Source of the DNA: an uncultured Alistipes sp.
GTDB lineage: Bacteria; Bacteroidota; Bacteroidia; Bacteroidales; Rikenellaceae
NCBI GenBank assembly: GCA_900546005.1
Contig: URBJ01000029.1
Coordinates: 1 to 24,284, forward strand
Direction of reading: 5' to 3'
DNA: 24,284 bases
Shown: in pieces, positions 1 through 7,793 of the stretch
How positions within the stretch are numbered: position 1 is the stretch's first letter
How the letters are laid out: each line of letters opens with the position of its first letter
Made by a program: the position numbers and the translations under genes
The notes under the pieces: model-generated
Seen by the model: only the letters and a program-made list of their open reading frames with translations
The model's database searches: none
Told to the model about the DNA's origin: nothing

Positions 1-212
1 CCTATTGGGACATGACGCCGCGTAGGGTCAGACTGGGGTATACACCGCTGCTGAAAGGCGTTGAGTCGGGATTGGTCGGAAACCGGATGAACGACTCCTT
101 GCTGTTGTTCGTAACCTCCGATCTGGCCTACGGAAGCGTGTCAGTGGGGGCTATCGGTCCGGATGAACCGACGGTGTGGTCTGTTAAAATTAATAATGTA
201 GTAAAACAATGA
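1..212 (+). CDS. FKBP-like protein, C-terminal fragment (5' end outside window)
   Basis: The reading frame is open from base 3 to the TGA at 210-212, about 69 codons, and its start lies upstream of the window. The visible part resembles the second half of an FKBP-type peptidyl-prolyl isomerase domain: a segment like LLKGVESGL followed by a FVTSDLAYG stretch matches the family pattern of the helix and the P-S-x-L-A-Y-G loop, and the end (PTVWSVKINNVV) matches the last beta strand. The stop overlaps the next ATG (ATGA at 209-212), so the two genes are probably translationally coupled, and both appear to be FKBP-like. Whether this protein is secreted or a lipoprotein cannot be seen. The FKBP assignment rests on a short stretch and is moderately sure; catalytic activity cannot be judged. 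Confidence 0.65.
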   Translation, partial: YWDMTPRRVRLGYTPLLKGVESGLVGNRMNDSLLLFVTSDLAYGSVSVGAIGPDEPTVWSVKINNVVKQ

Positions 213-1612
213 GTGGAAAGTTGCGCTTTTTCTTGGCAATTCTGATTGTAGCATCCGTTCTGGGAGCTTGTGCTGAAAAGGTCGAGGATGATATAGAAGG
301 AAAACGAAAACTGGCATTCGAAACGTGGATGGAATTATATGGTGACGGAGCAACACGTCTTCCTACAGGAGTGTATGTCAAGAAGCTCAGTTCGTCATCG
401 GAGAGTAGTGTGATCAAACCACCGGTAGATGGGAACTGGGTGTCGTTGGACTATACGGGGCGGGCTCTCTATTCTGGAAATATTTTTGTGACCCGCGACA
501 GTGCAACGGCACGTTTGCTTGGGTCGTTTGAGTATTATACCCATTATGTGCCGGAATTTGTAAAATTCAGTAAGACGGATACGGTCGGAGTGATACAAGG
601 GGTGTATGATGCATTGGCAACCATGAATGAGGGAGATGTCGTGCGGGCGTACATTCCTCCCAGTTTGGCCTATGGTACTAATGGATCATCATTTTCTGGA
701 GGTTATCAGGGACAAACCTCTGCTGTTGGAGGAGATGTTGCGATTATTATGGATCTTGAACTCAAAAAGATCGTTGCTGATCCGGTTGCCTATGAAACGG
801 AACAAGTTCAGCAGTTTGCCTATAACCATTGGGGAAAACGGGTCGATGATACCATTGCTAAAAATGTGTATCGACAAACCTTGGAATTAGGGAAAAAAGA
901 CACATTGACCGTATCGGATGATACGACGGTGTGTGTCTATTATGTGGGACGATTCCTCGATGGATTTATTTTCGATACAAATATTGCCGATACGGCAAGA
1001 AAATATAATATTTACGATTCCTCTATCGGAACCAAGTACGATTCGTTGAAGATTTCGACAAACGGAACGGATACGAGTTATATTGCGGGTTTCTATAAAG
1101 CGATCGTCGGAATGAAATTCGGAGAGACGGCCGAAACGGTCTTTACATCGTTGTATGGGTACGGAAGTACGGCACAGACTCCGGATGACGGGACATGGAT
1201 CAATCCTTATACGCCACTGCGTTATACGATAGAGGTGCTCCATCCCAATGGCGAGGGAACGACCTTGCATCCCTATAATGTAACCGGATTTAAGGAGCAG
1301 AGGGAGCTGGAAAAGGGAGTCTGGGTAAGAGGATATATTGTCGGAGCGGTTGAAGGGTCGAATGTGGCTACGGATGCGGTCTACTCGGATACGATCAATG
1401 TTAAGACAAACATTCTGATTGCCGATACGCGAACGGCGAGCGAGGCGGAAAAAGTGATCGCCGTTGAGTTGCCCGAAGGTCCGATGCGCGATAAACTCAA
1501 CTTGCAGGATAACCCGTCGATCTATCGGGATCAGATCGAATTCAAAGGCGATATGGCGGTCTATCTCGGTCAAGTCGGTATGGTGAATGTCGAGCAATAC
1601 ATATTGAAATAG
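209..1612 (+). CDS. Lipoprotein with two FKBP-like domains and a C-terminal DUF6359 domain
   Basis: A 467-residue predicted lipoprotein: a hydrophobic signal peptide ends in the lipobox LGAC with Cys21. Residues about 78-188 resemble an FKBP domain (DYTG near 81-84, VIQGVYDAL near 128-136, PPSLAYG near 150-156). Residues about 236-345 form a second FKBP-like domain (YYVGRFLDG...FDTN, then YIAGFYKAIVGMKFGE). Residues about 369-466 match the pattern of DUF6359, a domain seen in secreted Bacteroidota proteins (VRGYIVGAVEGS, NILIAD, LNLQDNP and a final GMVNVEQYIL). Several classical FKBP active-site positions look replaced, for example the Trp at the base of the pocket is not seen in either domain, so it may be a binding protein rather than an efficient isomerase. 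The start is fixed by the ATGA overlap with the preceding FKBP-like gene. Domain assignment is from pattern recognition; function is inferred. Confidence 0.8.
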   Translation: MSGKLRFFLAILIVASVLGACAEKVEDDIEGKRKLAFETWMELYGDGATRLPTGVYVKKLSSSSESSVIKPPVDGNWVSLDYTGRALYSGNIFVTRDSATARLLGSFEYYTHYVPEFVKFSKTDTVGVIQGVYDALATMNEGDVVRAYIPPSLAYGTNGSSFSGGYQGQTSAVGGDVAIIMDLELKKIVADPVAYETEQVQQFAYNHWGKRVDDTIAKNVYRQTLELGKKDTLTVSDDTTVCVYYVGRFLDGFIFDTNIADTARKYNIYDSSIGTKYDSLKISTNGTDTSYIAGFYKAIVGMKFGETAETVFTSLYGYGSTAQTPDDGTWINPYTPLRYTIEVLHPNGEGTTLHPYNVTGFKEQRELEKGVWVRGYIVGAVEGSNVATDAVYSDTINVKTNILIADTRTASEAEKVIAVELPEGPMRDKLNLQDNPSIYRDQIEFKGDMAVYLGQVGMVNVEQYILK

Positions 1613-1638
1613 CGGGTAAGAGTTATACAGGGAGATAG

Positions 1639-1669
1639 CGAGGGGAGGAAAAAGTTTTTCTTCCCCTCG
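1639..1669. terminator. Long near-perfect inverted repeat after the FKBP lipoprotein gene
   Basis: Arms at 1639-1653 and 1655-1669 can pair over 15 positions with one G-U wobble. The base of the stem is GC-rich (CGAGGGGA against TCCCCTCG) and the tip is an A-tract facing a T-tract, so the last tip pairs open to form the loop. It lies 26 bases after the lipoprotein stop and 33 bases before the trmN start. Position and strength suggest transcription termination or 3'-end protection, but no T-tract follows the stem on the plus strand, so it is not a canonical intrinsic terminator. Confidence 0.5.
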
Positions 1670-1702
1670 ATGTTCATAAAGGGGCGATAAAGCTGCAGTG
1701 TC

Positions 1703-2425
1703 ATGTCGAACGATTCATTTGCGTTTAAACAGTTTGAGGTCCGTCAAGGGCGTTCTGCGATGAAAGTCGGAACGGACGGTGTCCTGTTGGGAGCCTGGTT
1801 CGATGCGGGTGTGCAAGCAATGCGGATATTGGATATTGGAACGGGTACCGGACTGATAGCCCTTATGGCGGCTCAGCGCAATCCGTTGGCTCGGATCGAT
1901 GCGGTAGAGATCGATCCGGATAGTAGTGCGGATGCAGCGGATAACTTCTGTCGCTCTGCGTGGTGGGAACGGCTCGAACTGCATGCCTGTTCGTTTGCCG
2001 AATTTTGTAGCCGGACAGCTCCCGGAATCTACGAACGGATTGTCTCGAATCCGCCCTATTTTGTCGACTCGGTGCGGGCCGTCGATGAGGGGCGTAATCG
2101 GGCACGACATGCCGATTCATTGCCCTATGGTGAGCTGTTGCGCGGTGTGGCAAAATTATTGACGGAGAACGGCCGGTTTGCGGTCGTGTTGCCGGTGGAG
2201 ACGTACCGGGAGTTTGTGATGGAGGCTGCACGTTGTGGACTGTTTCCGGTTCGAAGGACCGATGTCATTACCCGCAAAGGGAAAAATCCCCGACGTGTTT
2301 TGTCTGAATTCACGGCAAAACCGGAGCGGCTGCGTGTGGAGACCTTGACGCTGATCGAAGAGCAATCGTCCGAGTGTACGGCTACTTATAAAGAACTGGT
2401 AGGCGATTTTTATTTGAGAATGTAA
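1703..2425 (+). CDS. trmN: tRNA1(Val) (adenine-37-N6)-methyltransferase
   Basis: A 240-residue class I SAM-dependent methyltransferase of the TrmN6/YfiC family, which N6-methylates adenine 37 of the valine tRNA with anticodon cmo5UAC. The N-terminal signature KQFEVRQGRSAMKVGTDG (residues 9-26) is typical of the family. The SAM-binding motif I is DIGTGTG at 44-50, an acidic end of strand 2 is EID at 69-71, and the catalytic NPPY motif at 116-119 marks an amino-group N-methyltransferase. The length is close to the family norm of about 235-250. The ATG at 1703 puts the N-terminal signature at its usual position. It follows the lipoprotein gene by 90 bases, separated by a strong inverted repeat, so it may be transcribed separately, although I see no clear -7 element there. 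Confidence 0.9.
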   Translation: MSNDSFAFKQFEVRQGRSAMKVGTDGVLLGAWFDAGVQAMRILDIGTGTGLIALMAAQRNPLARIDAVEIDPDSSADAADNFCRSAWWERLELHACSFAEFCSRTAPGIYERIVSNPPYFVDSVRAVDEGRNRARHADSLPYGELLRGVAKLLTENGRFAVVLPVETYREFVMEAARCGLFPVRRTDVITRKGKNPRRVLSEFTAKPERLRVETLTLIEEQSSECTATYKELVGDFYLRM

Positions 2426-2438
2426 TCGGAAGTTCCGA
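2426..2438. promoter_or_regulatory. 13-base perfect dyad TCGGAA-G-TTCCGA, operator candidate
   Basis: A perfect inverted repeat begins directly after the trmN stop codon (2423-2425). Ten bases further on is a perfect Bacteroidota -7 element. The dyad covers or abuts the place where a -33 element would lie (about 2425-2428), which is the usual place for an operator. With one central base it can hardly form a stable RNA hairpin, and no T-tract follows, so a DNA-binding role is more likely than termination. Confidence 0.4.
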
Positions 2439-2447
2439 AATATAGTG

Positions 2448-2455
2448 TAACTTTG
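2448..2455 (+). promoter_or_regulatory. -7 element TAACTTTG upstream of the DUF4831 gene
   Basis: TAACTTTG matches all fixed positions of the Bacteroidota sigma-ABfr -7 consensus TAnnTTTG. It lies 44 bases before the ATG at 2500. A TTTG exists at 2413-2416, but the 31-base gap is too long for a normal -33 box, so the promoter would depend on the -7 box alone or on an activator; the dyad at 2426-2438 is well placed for regulation. Confidence 0.55.
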
Positions 2456-2499
2456 TTTCGAGTCAGGTGGTTGACGATTGAAATTAACTGGAGTGAATT

Positions 2500-3525
2500 A
2501 TGAAAAAACTGATCGTTACCTCGATGCTCTCGGTTTGTATAGCAACGGGAGTGTCGGCGCAAGTGAAAGCTTATAAAACGGATAATCTGTCAAATCCCAA
2601 TTCGGTGGCTTATGCTCTGCCCCAGACGGTGGTGAAGGTGCGGATCGAAGCCGAAAAGGAGTGTGTGAAGGTGGGCCCTTATGCCCGGTTTGCCCAGAAA
2701 CTGTTGGGCGTTATGGCTCCCTTGTCCGATAAGAGTGTCTTTACGATTAAACAGGCAACGATAACCAGCAGTCAGGAGGCAGACCCCTCAGAAGTGTATG
2801 CGTTGGACAATCCCGATAAAGGACCGGCCGGACTCTATGTATCGACTCCCGAAGGGCTGATGGCTCCACCGTTGGAGGGAATGCCCGCTTTGAGATTGAC
2901 TCCTGCAAAACCTGTAAAACCGGGAGCTAAAGACGGTAATGTCGATGTCGTATCTTATGTTGCATGTGATACTGCTTTCCTTCTGGTTCCCGTAGACAAG
3001 CAAAGCACCATGAACAAGAGCCTCGAGACGTTGGCTTCGGAGGCTGCGGAGATGATCTTTTCGTTGCGTCGGCACCGGATCGATCTGGTGACCGGAGAGG
3101 CAGGTGAAAATGTATTCGGTGGTGGTTTAAAAGCGGCGTTGGACGAGATCGACCGTTTGGAACAGGAGTATCTGTCGCTGTTCTTGGGCAAGCAGTATCG
3201 GCAACGTGTCGTTGAGGAGTTTAGTGTCATTCCTCAGGCTGGCGAGAATACGGTGGTCGTATGCCGTTTTTCGGAAAACGGGGGCTTGTTGCCCGCATCC
3301 GATCTTTCGGGCCGTCCCATTACGCTGGAGCTTAATCCCGAAGGTAAAACAGCCAACTCTCCGTGGGTAGGACAGAAAAGTAATGCCAAGGGTTCGATTT
3401 ACTACCGGATTGCCGATATGGTGAATTGCCGGTTGACGGACGGAAATCGTGAAATTACCGTTGAACGGATGCCCATCTACCAATACGGAGTGATCGTTCA
3501 GATGCCCGTTTCGGCGATAAAGTAG
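2500..3525 (+). CDS. DUF4831 family secreted protein
   Basis: A 341-residue protein beginning with a clear signal peptide (MKKLIVTSMLSVCIATGVSA, cleavage near residue 20-21). The rest matches the look of DUF4831, a family of Bacteroidota proteins of unknown function: an early YALPQTVVKVRIEAE strand, a GPYARFAQKLLG segment near residues 63-74 and an acid-rich ITSSQEADPSEVYAL stretch. I see no catalytic motif, no lipobox Cys and no membrane segment after the signal, so it is probably periplasmic or surface-exposed in a soluble form. It has its own likely promoter (-7 at 2448-2455) and ends 7 bases before the HEAT-repeat protein gene, so those two are likely co-transcribed. The molecular role is unknown. 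Confidence 0.75.
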   Translation: MKKLIVTSMLSVCIATGVSAQVKAYKTDNLSNPNSVAYALPQTVVKVRIEAEKECVKVGPYARFAQKLLGVMAPLSDKSVFTIKQATITSSQEADPSEVYALDNPDKGPAGLYVSTPEGLMAPPLEGMPALRLTPAKPVKPGAKDGNVDVVSYVACDTAFLLVPVDKQSTMNKSLETLASEAAEMIFSLRRHRIDLVTGEAGENVFGGGLKAALDEIDRLEQEYLSLFLGKQYRQRVVEEFSVIPQAGENTVVVCRFSENGGLLPASDLSGRPITLELNPEGKTANSPWVGQKSNAKGSIYYRIADMVNCRLTDGNREITVERMPIYQYGVIVQMPVSAIK

Positions 3526-3532
3526 CGAGCCG

Positions 3533-4207
3533 ATGGACGATACTGCGTTGATGATCCGTCTGCTGGGCCGTTTGCGCAAAGAGATGAACGGGGCAGTGGT
3601 CGAGGCGATGCAGCAGCGGGGAGTGAATTATCCGCTCAATTATGGCGTCTCTTTTCCGACGATACGCGATATTGCGAAGTCCTATGCTCCGAATCACTCG
3701 TTGGCGCAGCTGCTCTATAAGCAACAGGTTCGGGAGCTGAAGTTCGCGGCTGCGTGGATCGATGATCCGCAGCAGGTCGATGCCGAGCAGATGCGGCAGT
3801 GGGCCGAGGATTTTGTCTATTCGGAGCAGGTAGAGCAGACGGTGTATGCGCTGTTTCGGTACGTGGCACCGTCAGTAGCCGGGCCTGTCGCGATGGAGTG
3901 GATGGAGTCCGATGCTGCGATGAAGCGTTATGCGGGTTTGCTGACTGCGGCGGCGGTTGTACGTCCGGAAAGCGAGAAGGATTGGACCGAAGCTGTTTTC
4001 AATGCGGCGGATCGGATTGCCCGAGGCTCGGGCGAGTTGGAGGGTAACCTTGCGCGAGGAGTTGCATCTCTTTTTATCAAGTTAGCCAAAACGTTCCCGG
4101 CCTATCGGGAACGAGTACAGAAAACCGTTGCTACATACGCATCGGCGGACGACGCGGCTCTAAAATCCCTTGCCTCGGAATTGGAGTGGCAATTGGAATA
4201 TTTGTAA
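3533..4207 (+). CDS. DNA alkylation repair-like HEAT-repeat protein
   Basis: A 224-residue, largely alpha-helical protein without signal peptide. Its helix-rich pattern with paired Trp/Leu/Ala helices (for example QLLYKQQVRELKFAAAWI and EQMRQWAEDF) resembles the short Bacteroidota members of the DNA alkylation repair (AlkD-like, HEAT-repeat) superfamily. AlkD proteins excise bulky or positively charged alkyl-purines, with a catalytic Asp in a Trp-lined groove; I cannot place that Asp with confidence here, so enzymatic activity is unproven and a structural HEAT protein is an alternative. It begins 7 bases after the DUF4831 stop, suggesting one transcript. It converges on the LolA-like gene with only 27 bases between the stop codons and no visible terminator hairpin. 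Confidence 0.6.
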   Translation: MDDTALMIRLLGRLRKEMNGAVVEAMQQRGVNYPLNYGVSFPTIRDIAKSYAPNHSLAQLLYKQQVRELKFAAAWIDDPQQVDAEQMRQWAEDFVYSEQVEQTVYALFRYVAPSVAGPVAMEWMESDAAMKRYAGLLTAAAVVRPESEKDWTEAVFNAADRIARGSGELEGNLARGVASLFIKLAKTFPAYRERVQKTVATYASADDAALKSLASELEWQLEYL

Positions 4208-4234
4208 GTTTTAGTAGATAGCGGGAAGAGTTGA

Positions 4235-4873
4235 TTATCTGAAATCGATAACTTCTACCTCGGGGTGTGCTTTCCGGTTGAAGATAAACGTATCGGAAGG
4301 GATCTCTGTCAGCGGGACAACCTTCTGTATGGCGATGGAGATCGGGGCGGCTCCCTCGGTCCGATATTCGATAGCTACGGGCAGCGCATTTTGATCCAAT
4401 GCAAGTAGAATCGATCGACAACCGCCGGCTTGCTGTTTGGCAGGAATCAACTCGACCCGTTCGACTTTTTTTCCGTTTACGGTTCCAGTCCCTTTGTAGA
4501 TACATTGAAAATCCTTCAGCCCCGATTGAAAGAATCGGGCCGGATTGGTCAGTGGCGACGGGTCGGTCGGATCAGCCTTATCGATCGTTACCTCGTCCTC
4601 ATTCGTGTTGTAGGTATAGAGATTCTTTCCGTCGCAGGATACCTCATAATCATTGATCTCTACCCGGTAACAGGATCCGCCTACAACGATCTTTCCGGGA
4701 AGCTCCGAAAATTCATTCTCCATGTCGGCCGTAAATTCGATCCGGTAGTTTTTGAAGCCGGTCATCTTTTTTGCAAGGGCATCGACGAGGGAAGTTCCCC
4801 GATCCTGTGCCTGCAGACCCACTGCCGTCAGGCAAAGTACAAGCGCAGTGAGATAGTATAGTTTGCGTTTCAT
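4235..4873 (-). CDS. lolA: LolA-like periplasmic lipoprotein carrier
   Basis: A 212-residue protein if read from the ATG at 4873, which starts directly with a signal peptide (MKRKLYYLTALVLCLTAVGLQA, cleavage near 22-23). An in-frame ATG at 4909 would add 12 residues ahead of the signal and is less likely. The mature part has the LolA-type half-barrel pattern: a first helix (LVDALAKKMTGFKNYRIEFTADM), strands with GKIVVGGSCYRVEI and GKNLYTYN, and a C-terminal region with IPSDTFIFNRKAHPEVEVIDFR. LolA ferries lipoproteins through the periplasm to the outer membrane. It lies 69 bases downstream of ftsK; an ftsK-lolA order is common in Bacteroidota, which supports co-transcription. Divergent LolA-like proteins can have other lipid-binding roles, so the exact function is moderately sure. 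Confidence 0.75.
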   Translation of the reverse strand: MKRKLYYLTALVLCLTAVGLQAQDRGTSLVDALAKKMTGFKNYRIEFTADMENEFSELPGKIVVGGSCYRVEINDYEVSCDGKNLYTYNTNEDEVTIDKADPTDPSPLTNPARFFQSGLKDFQCIYKGTGTVNGKKVERVELIPAKQQAGGCRSILLALDQNALPVAIEYRTEGAAPISIAIQKVVPLTEIPSDTFIFNRKAHPEVEVIDFR

Positions 4874-4942
4874 GTCTCCGATCAATCGTTTTATGAAGAT
4901 AACGAGCAAGGGATGCCTATTCGTATTTAAGGAGCGTTATTA

Positions 4943-7723
4943 TCACCTGTCGAGCGACGAGAGTATGTGTTCCAACGACATCATGTCTTGAATCAGAACC
5001 TCTCTCGGTTTGCTGCCTTCGGCCTTTCCGACGATACCGGCCATCTCCAACTGGTCCATGATTCGCCCCGCACGGTTATATCCGATCGAGAAACGGCGTT
5101 GGATGGAGGAGGTCGATCCCACTTGATTCTGTACGACGAATTGTGCCACCTCTTCGAACATGCTGTCCAATTGCGACATGTCGCCCGATTTGCTACCTGA
5201 AGCGCCCGATGAATCACCGTTCTCAGGAGTATATTCTGGAAGCTCATAGGCTCCCGTGTAGCCTCGTTGGTTGGCGATGAATTCGGTAATCCGTTCGATT
5301 TCGGGCGTGTCGACGAATGCACACTGAACACGGATCAGGTCATTACCGGTCGAGATTAACATATCGCCGCGTCCGATCAGCTGGTTGGCTCCGGGTTGGT
5401 CGATGATGGTCCGTGAGTCGACCATCGAGGTGACGCGGAATGCGATACGTGCCGGGAAGTTGGCCTTGATGACTCCGGTAATGATGTTGGTTGTGGGTCG
5501 TTGTGTGGCGATAACCAGATGGATTCCCACGGCACGGGCCAACTGGGCAAGACGGGCGATCGGGGTCTCGATTTCGCGTCCCGCCGTCATGATCAGATCG
5601 GCAAACTCGTCGATAATCACCACGATATAGGGCAGGTAACGGTGTCCCTTGTTGGGATTGAGCCTGCGGTGAACGAACTTGTCGTTGTATTCGGTGATCT
5701 TGCGGACCTCGGCTGCACGCAACAGGTTGTAGCGCTCATCCATCTCGGTGCAGAGCGAATTGAGCGTATAGACAACCTTGTGCGTATCGGTGATGATCGC
5801 CTCCTCTTCGCCCGGCATTTTGGCCAAAAAGTGGCGTTCCAGTTTCGAGTAGAGGGTCAGTTCTACCTTTTTGGGATCGATCAGAACCAACTTGAGTTCG
5901 GCCGGATGCTTCTTGTAGAGCAGAGAGGTGATGATGGCGTTCAGTCCGACCGATTTTCCTTGTCCCGTAGCTCCGGCAACCAGCAGGTGGGGCATTTTGG
6001 CCAAATCGATGACGAAGGTTTCGTTCTGGATCGTTTTTCCCAAAACGACAGGAATATCGTATGTCGACTCCTGAAACTTGGCCGATTTGATGACCGAATA
6101 CATCGAGACGATCTTTTTATCCTTGTTGGGCACCTCGATACCGATCGTTCCCTTTCCCGGGATCGGGGCTATGATTCGGATTCCCAATGCGGCAAGGCTT
6201 TGGGCTATATCATCTTCCAGATTCTTGATCTTCGAAATGCGGACACCCGGAGCCTGAACGATCTCGTATAGCGTAACAGTGGGCCCTACCGTAGCTTTGA
6301 TATTGACCGTTTTAATGCCGAAATTTTCGAGTGTCTCCTTGATGCGGTTCCGGTTCTCGACTAACTCTTCGCTCGAAACGCTCACCTCGACGCTGTGATC
6401 TTCGAGAAGTTCGATCGGAGGTCGTTGGTAGGTGGAGAGTTCCAAAGTCGGGTCATACAGCGTGCTTTCGATCTGGTCGTCGCTCAGACTCTGGTCTTCA
6501 GGCAGTCGTTCGAGCTGCAGATCGCTCCGCTCCTCGATCTGCATGCTCTCCGGAACGGAAGCTACGAAGGCATTTTCGGAGTGAGAAATCTGTGCATCGG
6601 TGGATTTCGGCGCCGGAGTCGGTGTTGGAGCCGTGAAAGTCGTGCGGTAGTCCGGCTGTACGTTTGGTGCCGGTTGCGTCGAGGGCGTATCCTGTTCGTC
6701 TCCATTGGCATATTGGACGACAAATCCGTTTTCGTCTTCGACCGGATCGGGAGGAGGTGTCGGTGCATTCAGATCCGTAATGACAAAACCGGCATCGTCC
6801 ACTTCAACCTTCCCTTTCCGGACAGGTTCGTGTGTATCTTTCTCTTCGAACGACGGAACTCGTGATCGGTCGACGATCGTAAACCCGTTGTCGTCGATCA
6901 GTTCACCCGGATAGAGCGGAGGATCGTCATCCGATCCGTTTCGGACGATAAATGGATCTTCATCCTCTTCATCCTGTTGTCGTTGCGGTTGGGCCTTGTG
7001 GTCAGTCAATTTCTGTACGTTGTCGCTTTTTGCGGCGGGATGCGACTTGTCGTGGGTCCCGATGAGCTCGGCTGCAGTAGAGGATACCGCTTCTCCGACC
7101 TTTTCGCCAACCTTTTTGCTGTTGTCCACAAGTCCTTTCCCTACGCGGTTAATCAGCGAGATTGTATTCCGGTTGATGTAGATCGCATACAATATGATCG
7201 AGAGCAGCAGCAGCAATCCGGTGCCGAAAGTCCCCAATATCGAGACCAACCACTCCGATATTTCGATTCCGTGTCGTCCGCCCAATCCGGTGCCGAAGAC
7301 CTCCCACCGGCCCTTGAAGAGCAGCCCCAGCGTCAGAGAGCCGAGGATCATCAGAATCAGCGTCAGCCGGACCGATTTACGCAACAACGTAGGGCGGAAC
7401 CGCATGATGCGCAACGACAGAATGATCAGTACGACCGGAATACACAGCCCGAAGAGTCCGAATCCGTCGGCTACCAACAGGCGTGCCAGTACGGATCCTA
7501 ACTTTCCGCCCCAGTTTTCAGCTTCTCCCAATACGGGATCTCCTCCGCCGAAAATGTGGCTCCACGTGATGTTTTGATCATCTTTCCACGAAAAAAAGAA
7601 GGAGATGACCGATATGGTGAGGAACAGAGCGAAGAACAGCAGTGCGAATCCATAGATCCATCGCTTCGTATCGCTTATTCCTTCGGCCTTCTGCTGTTTT
7701 GCCGTATTTTTCTTTGCTGCCAT
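4943..7723 (-). CDS. ftsK: DNA translocase FtsK/SpoIIIE
   Basis: A 926-residue DNA translocase that pumps chromosome ends through the closing septum. Four membrane segments are visible near residues 22-46, 86-106, 116-137 and 160-183. A long polar linker (about 185-430), rich in Asp, Glu, Pro and Gln, follows. The motor domain has Walker A GATGQGKS at 584-591 and Walker B IIDEF with Asp705 and Glu706. The C-terminal winged-helix gamma domain (about 852-913, including SSIQRRFSIGYNRAGRIMDQ) is the part that reads oriented KOPS sequences in well-studied relatives. The length is normal for the family. The linker carries three copies of an acidic-GF motif (residues 277-285, 309-317, 329-338). A -7 element at 7786-7793 suggests its own promoter, with a leader of roughly 55 bases. 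Confidence 0.95.
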   Translation of the reverse strand: MAAKKNTAKQQKAEGISDTKRWIYGFALLFFALFLTISVISFFFSWKDDQNITWSHIFGGGDPVLGEAENWGGKLGSVLARLLVADGFGLFGLCIPVVLIILSLRIMRFRPTLLRKSVRLTLILMILGSLTLGLLFKGRWEVFGTGLGGRHGIEISEWLVSILGTFGTGLLLLLSIILYAIYINRNTISLINRVGKGLVDNSKKVGEKVGEAVSSTAAELIGTHDKSHPAAKSDNVQKLTDHKAQPQRQQDEEDEDPFIVRNGSDDDPPLYPGELIDDNGFTIVDRSRVPSFEEKDTHEPVRKGKVEVDDAGFVITDLNAPTPPPDPVEDENGFVVQYANGDEQDTPSTQPAPNVQPDYRTTFTAPTPTPAPKSTDAQISHSENAFVASVPESMQIEERSDLQLERLPEDQSLSDDQIESTLYDPTLELSTYQRPPIELLEDHSVEVSVSSEELVENRNRIKETLENFGIKTVNIKATVGPTVTLYEIVQAPGVRISKIKNLEDDIAQSLAALGIRIIAPIPGKGTIGIEVPNKDKKIVSMYSVIKSAKFQESTYDIPVVLGKTIQNETFVIDLAKMPHLLVAGATGQGKSVGLNAIITSLLYKKHPAELKLVLIDPKKVELTLYSKLERHFLAKMPGEEEAIITDTHKVVYTLNSLCTEMDERYNLLRAAEVRKITEYNDKFVHRRLNPNKGHRYLPYIVVIIDEFADLIMTAGREIETPIARLAQLARAVGIHLVIATQRPTTNIITGVIKANFPARIAFRVTSMVDSRTIIDQPGANQLIGRGDMLISTGNDLIRVQCAFVDTPEIERITEFIANQRGYTGAYELPEYTPENGDSSGASGSKSGDMSQLDSMFEEVAQFVVQNQVGSTSSIQRRFSIGYNRAGRIMDQLEMAGIVGKAEGSKPREVLIQDMMSLEHILSSLDR

Positions 7724-7785
7724 GTTGCGTGTTTGCTGTCGGGGGGATTCATCGAACGTTGAACGTAGAACAGCTCTCCCCGTTA

Positions 7786-7793
7786 CAAAGTTA
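7786..7793 (-). promoter_or_regulatory. -7 element TAACTTTG for ftsK, overlapping the murI stop codon
   Basis: Read on the minus strand the sequence is TAACTTTG, a full match to the Bacteroidota -7 consensus. Its first three bases are the TAA stop codon of murI (7791-7793). It lies 62 bases before the ftsK ATG at 7723. No TTTG is present about 19-21 bases upstream, so the -33 part is weak. It suggests that ftsK-lolA can be transcribed independently of the upstream purL-murI block. Confidence 0.5.

Noticed and set aside
887..1597. 236-codon minus-strand open frame opposite the FKBP lipoprotein.
   Set aside because: The plus strand has the signal peptide, FKBP patterns and DUF6359 pattern; the antisense product is Arg/Ile-rich without motifs.
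4208..4234. Possible terminator between the convergent HEAT-protein and LolA-like genes.
   Set aside because: The 27-base gap contains no convincing stem or T-tract; termination presumably occurs inside the opposite gene or by Rho.
5501..6271. 256-codon plus-strand open frame opposite ftsK.
   Set aside because: Antisense to the conserved FtsK motor domain; no domain or start context supports it.
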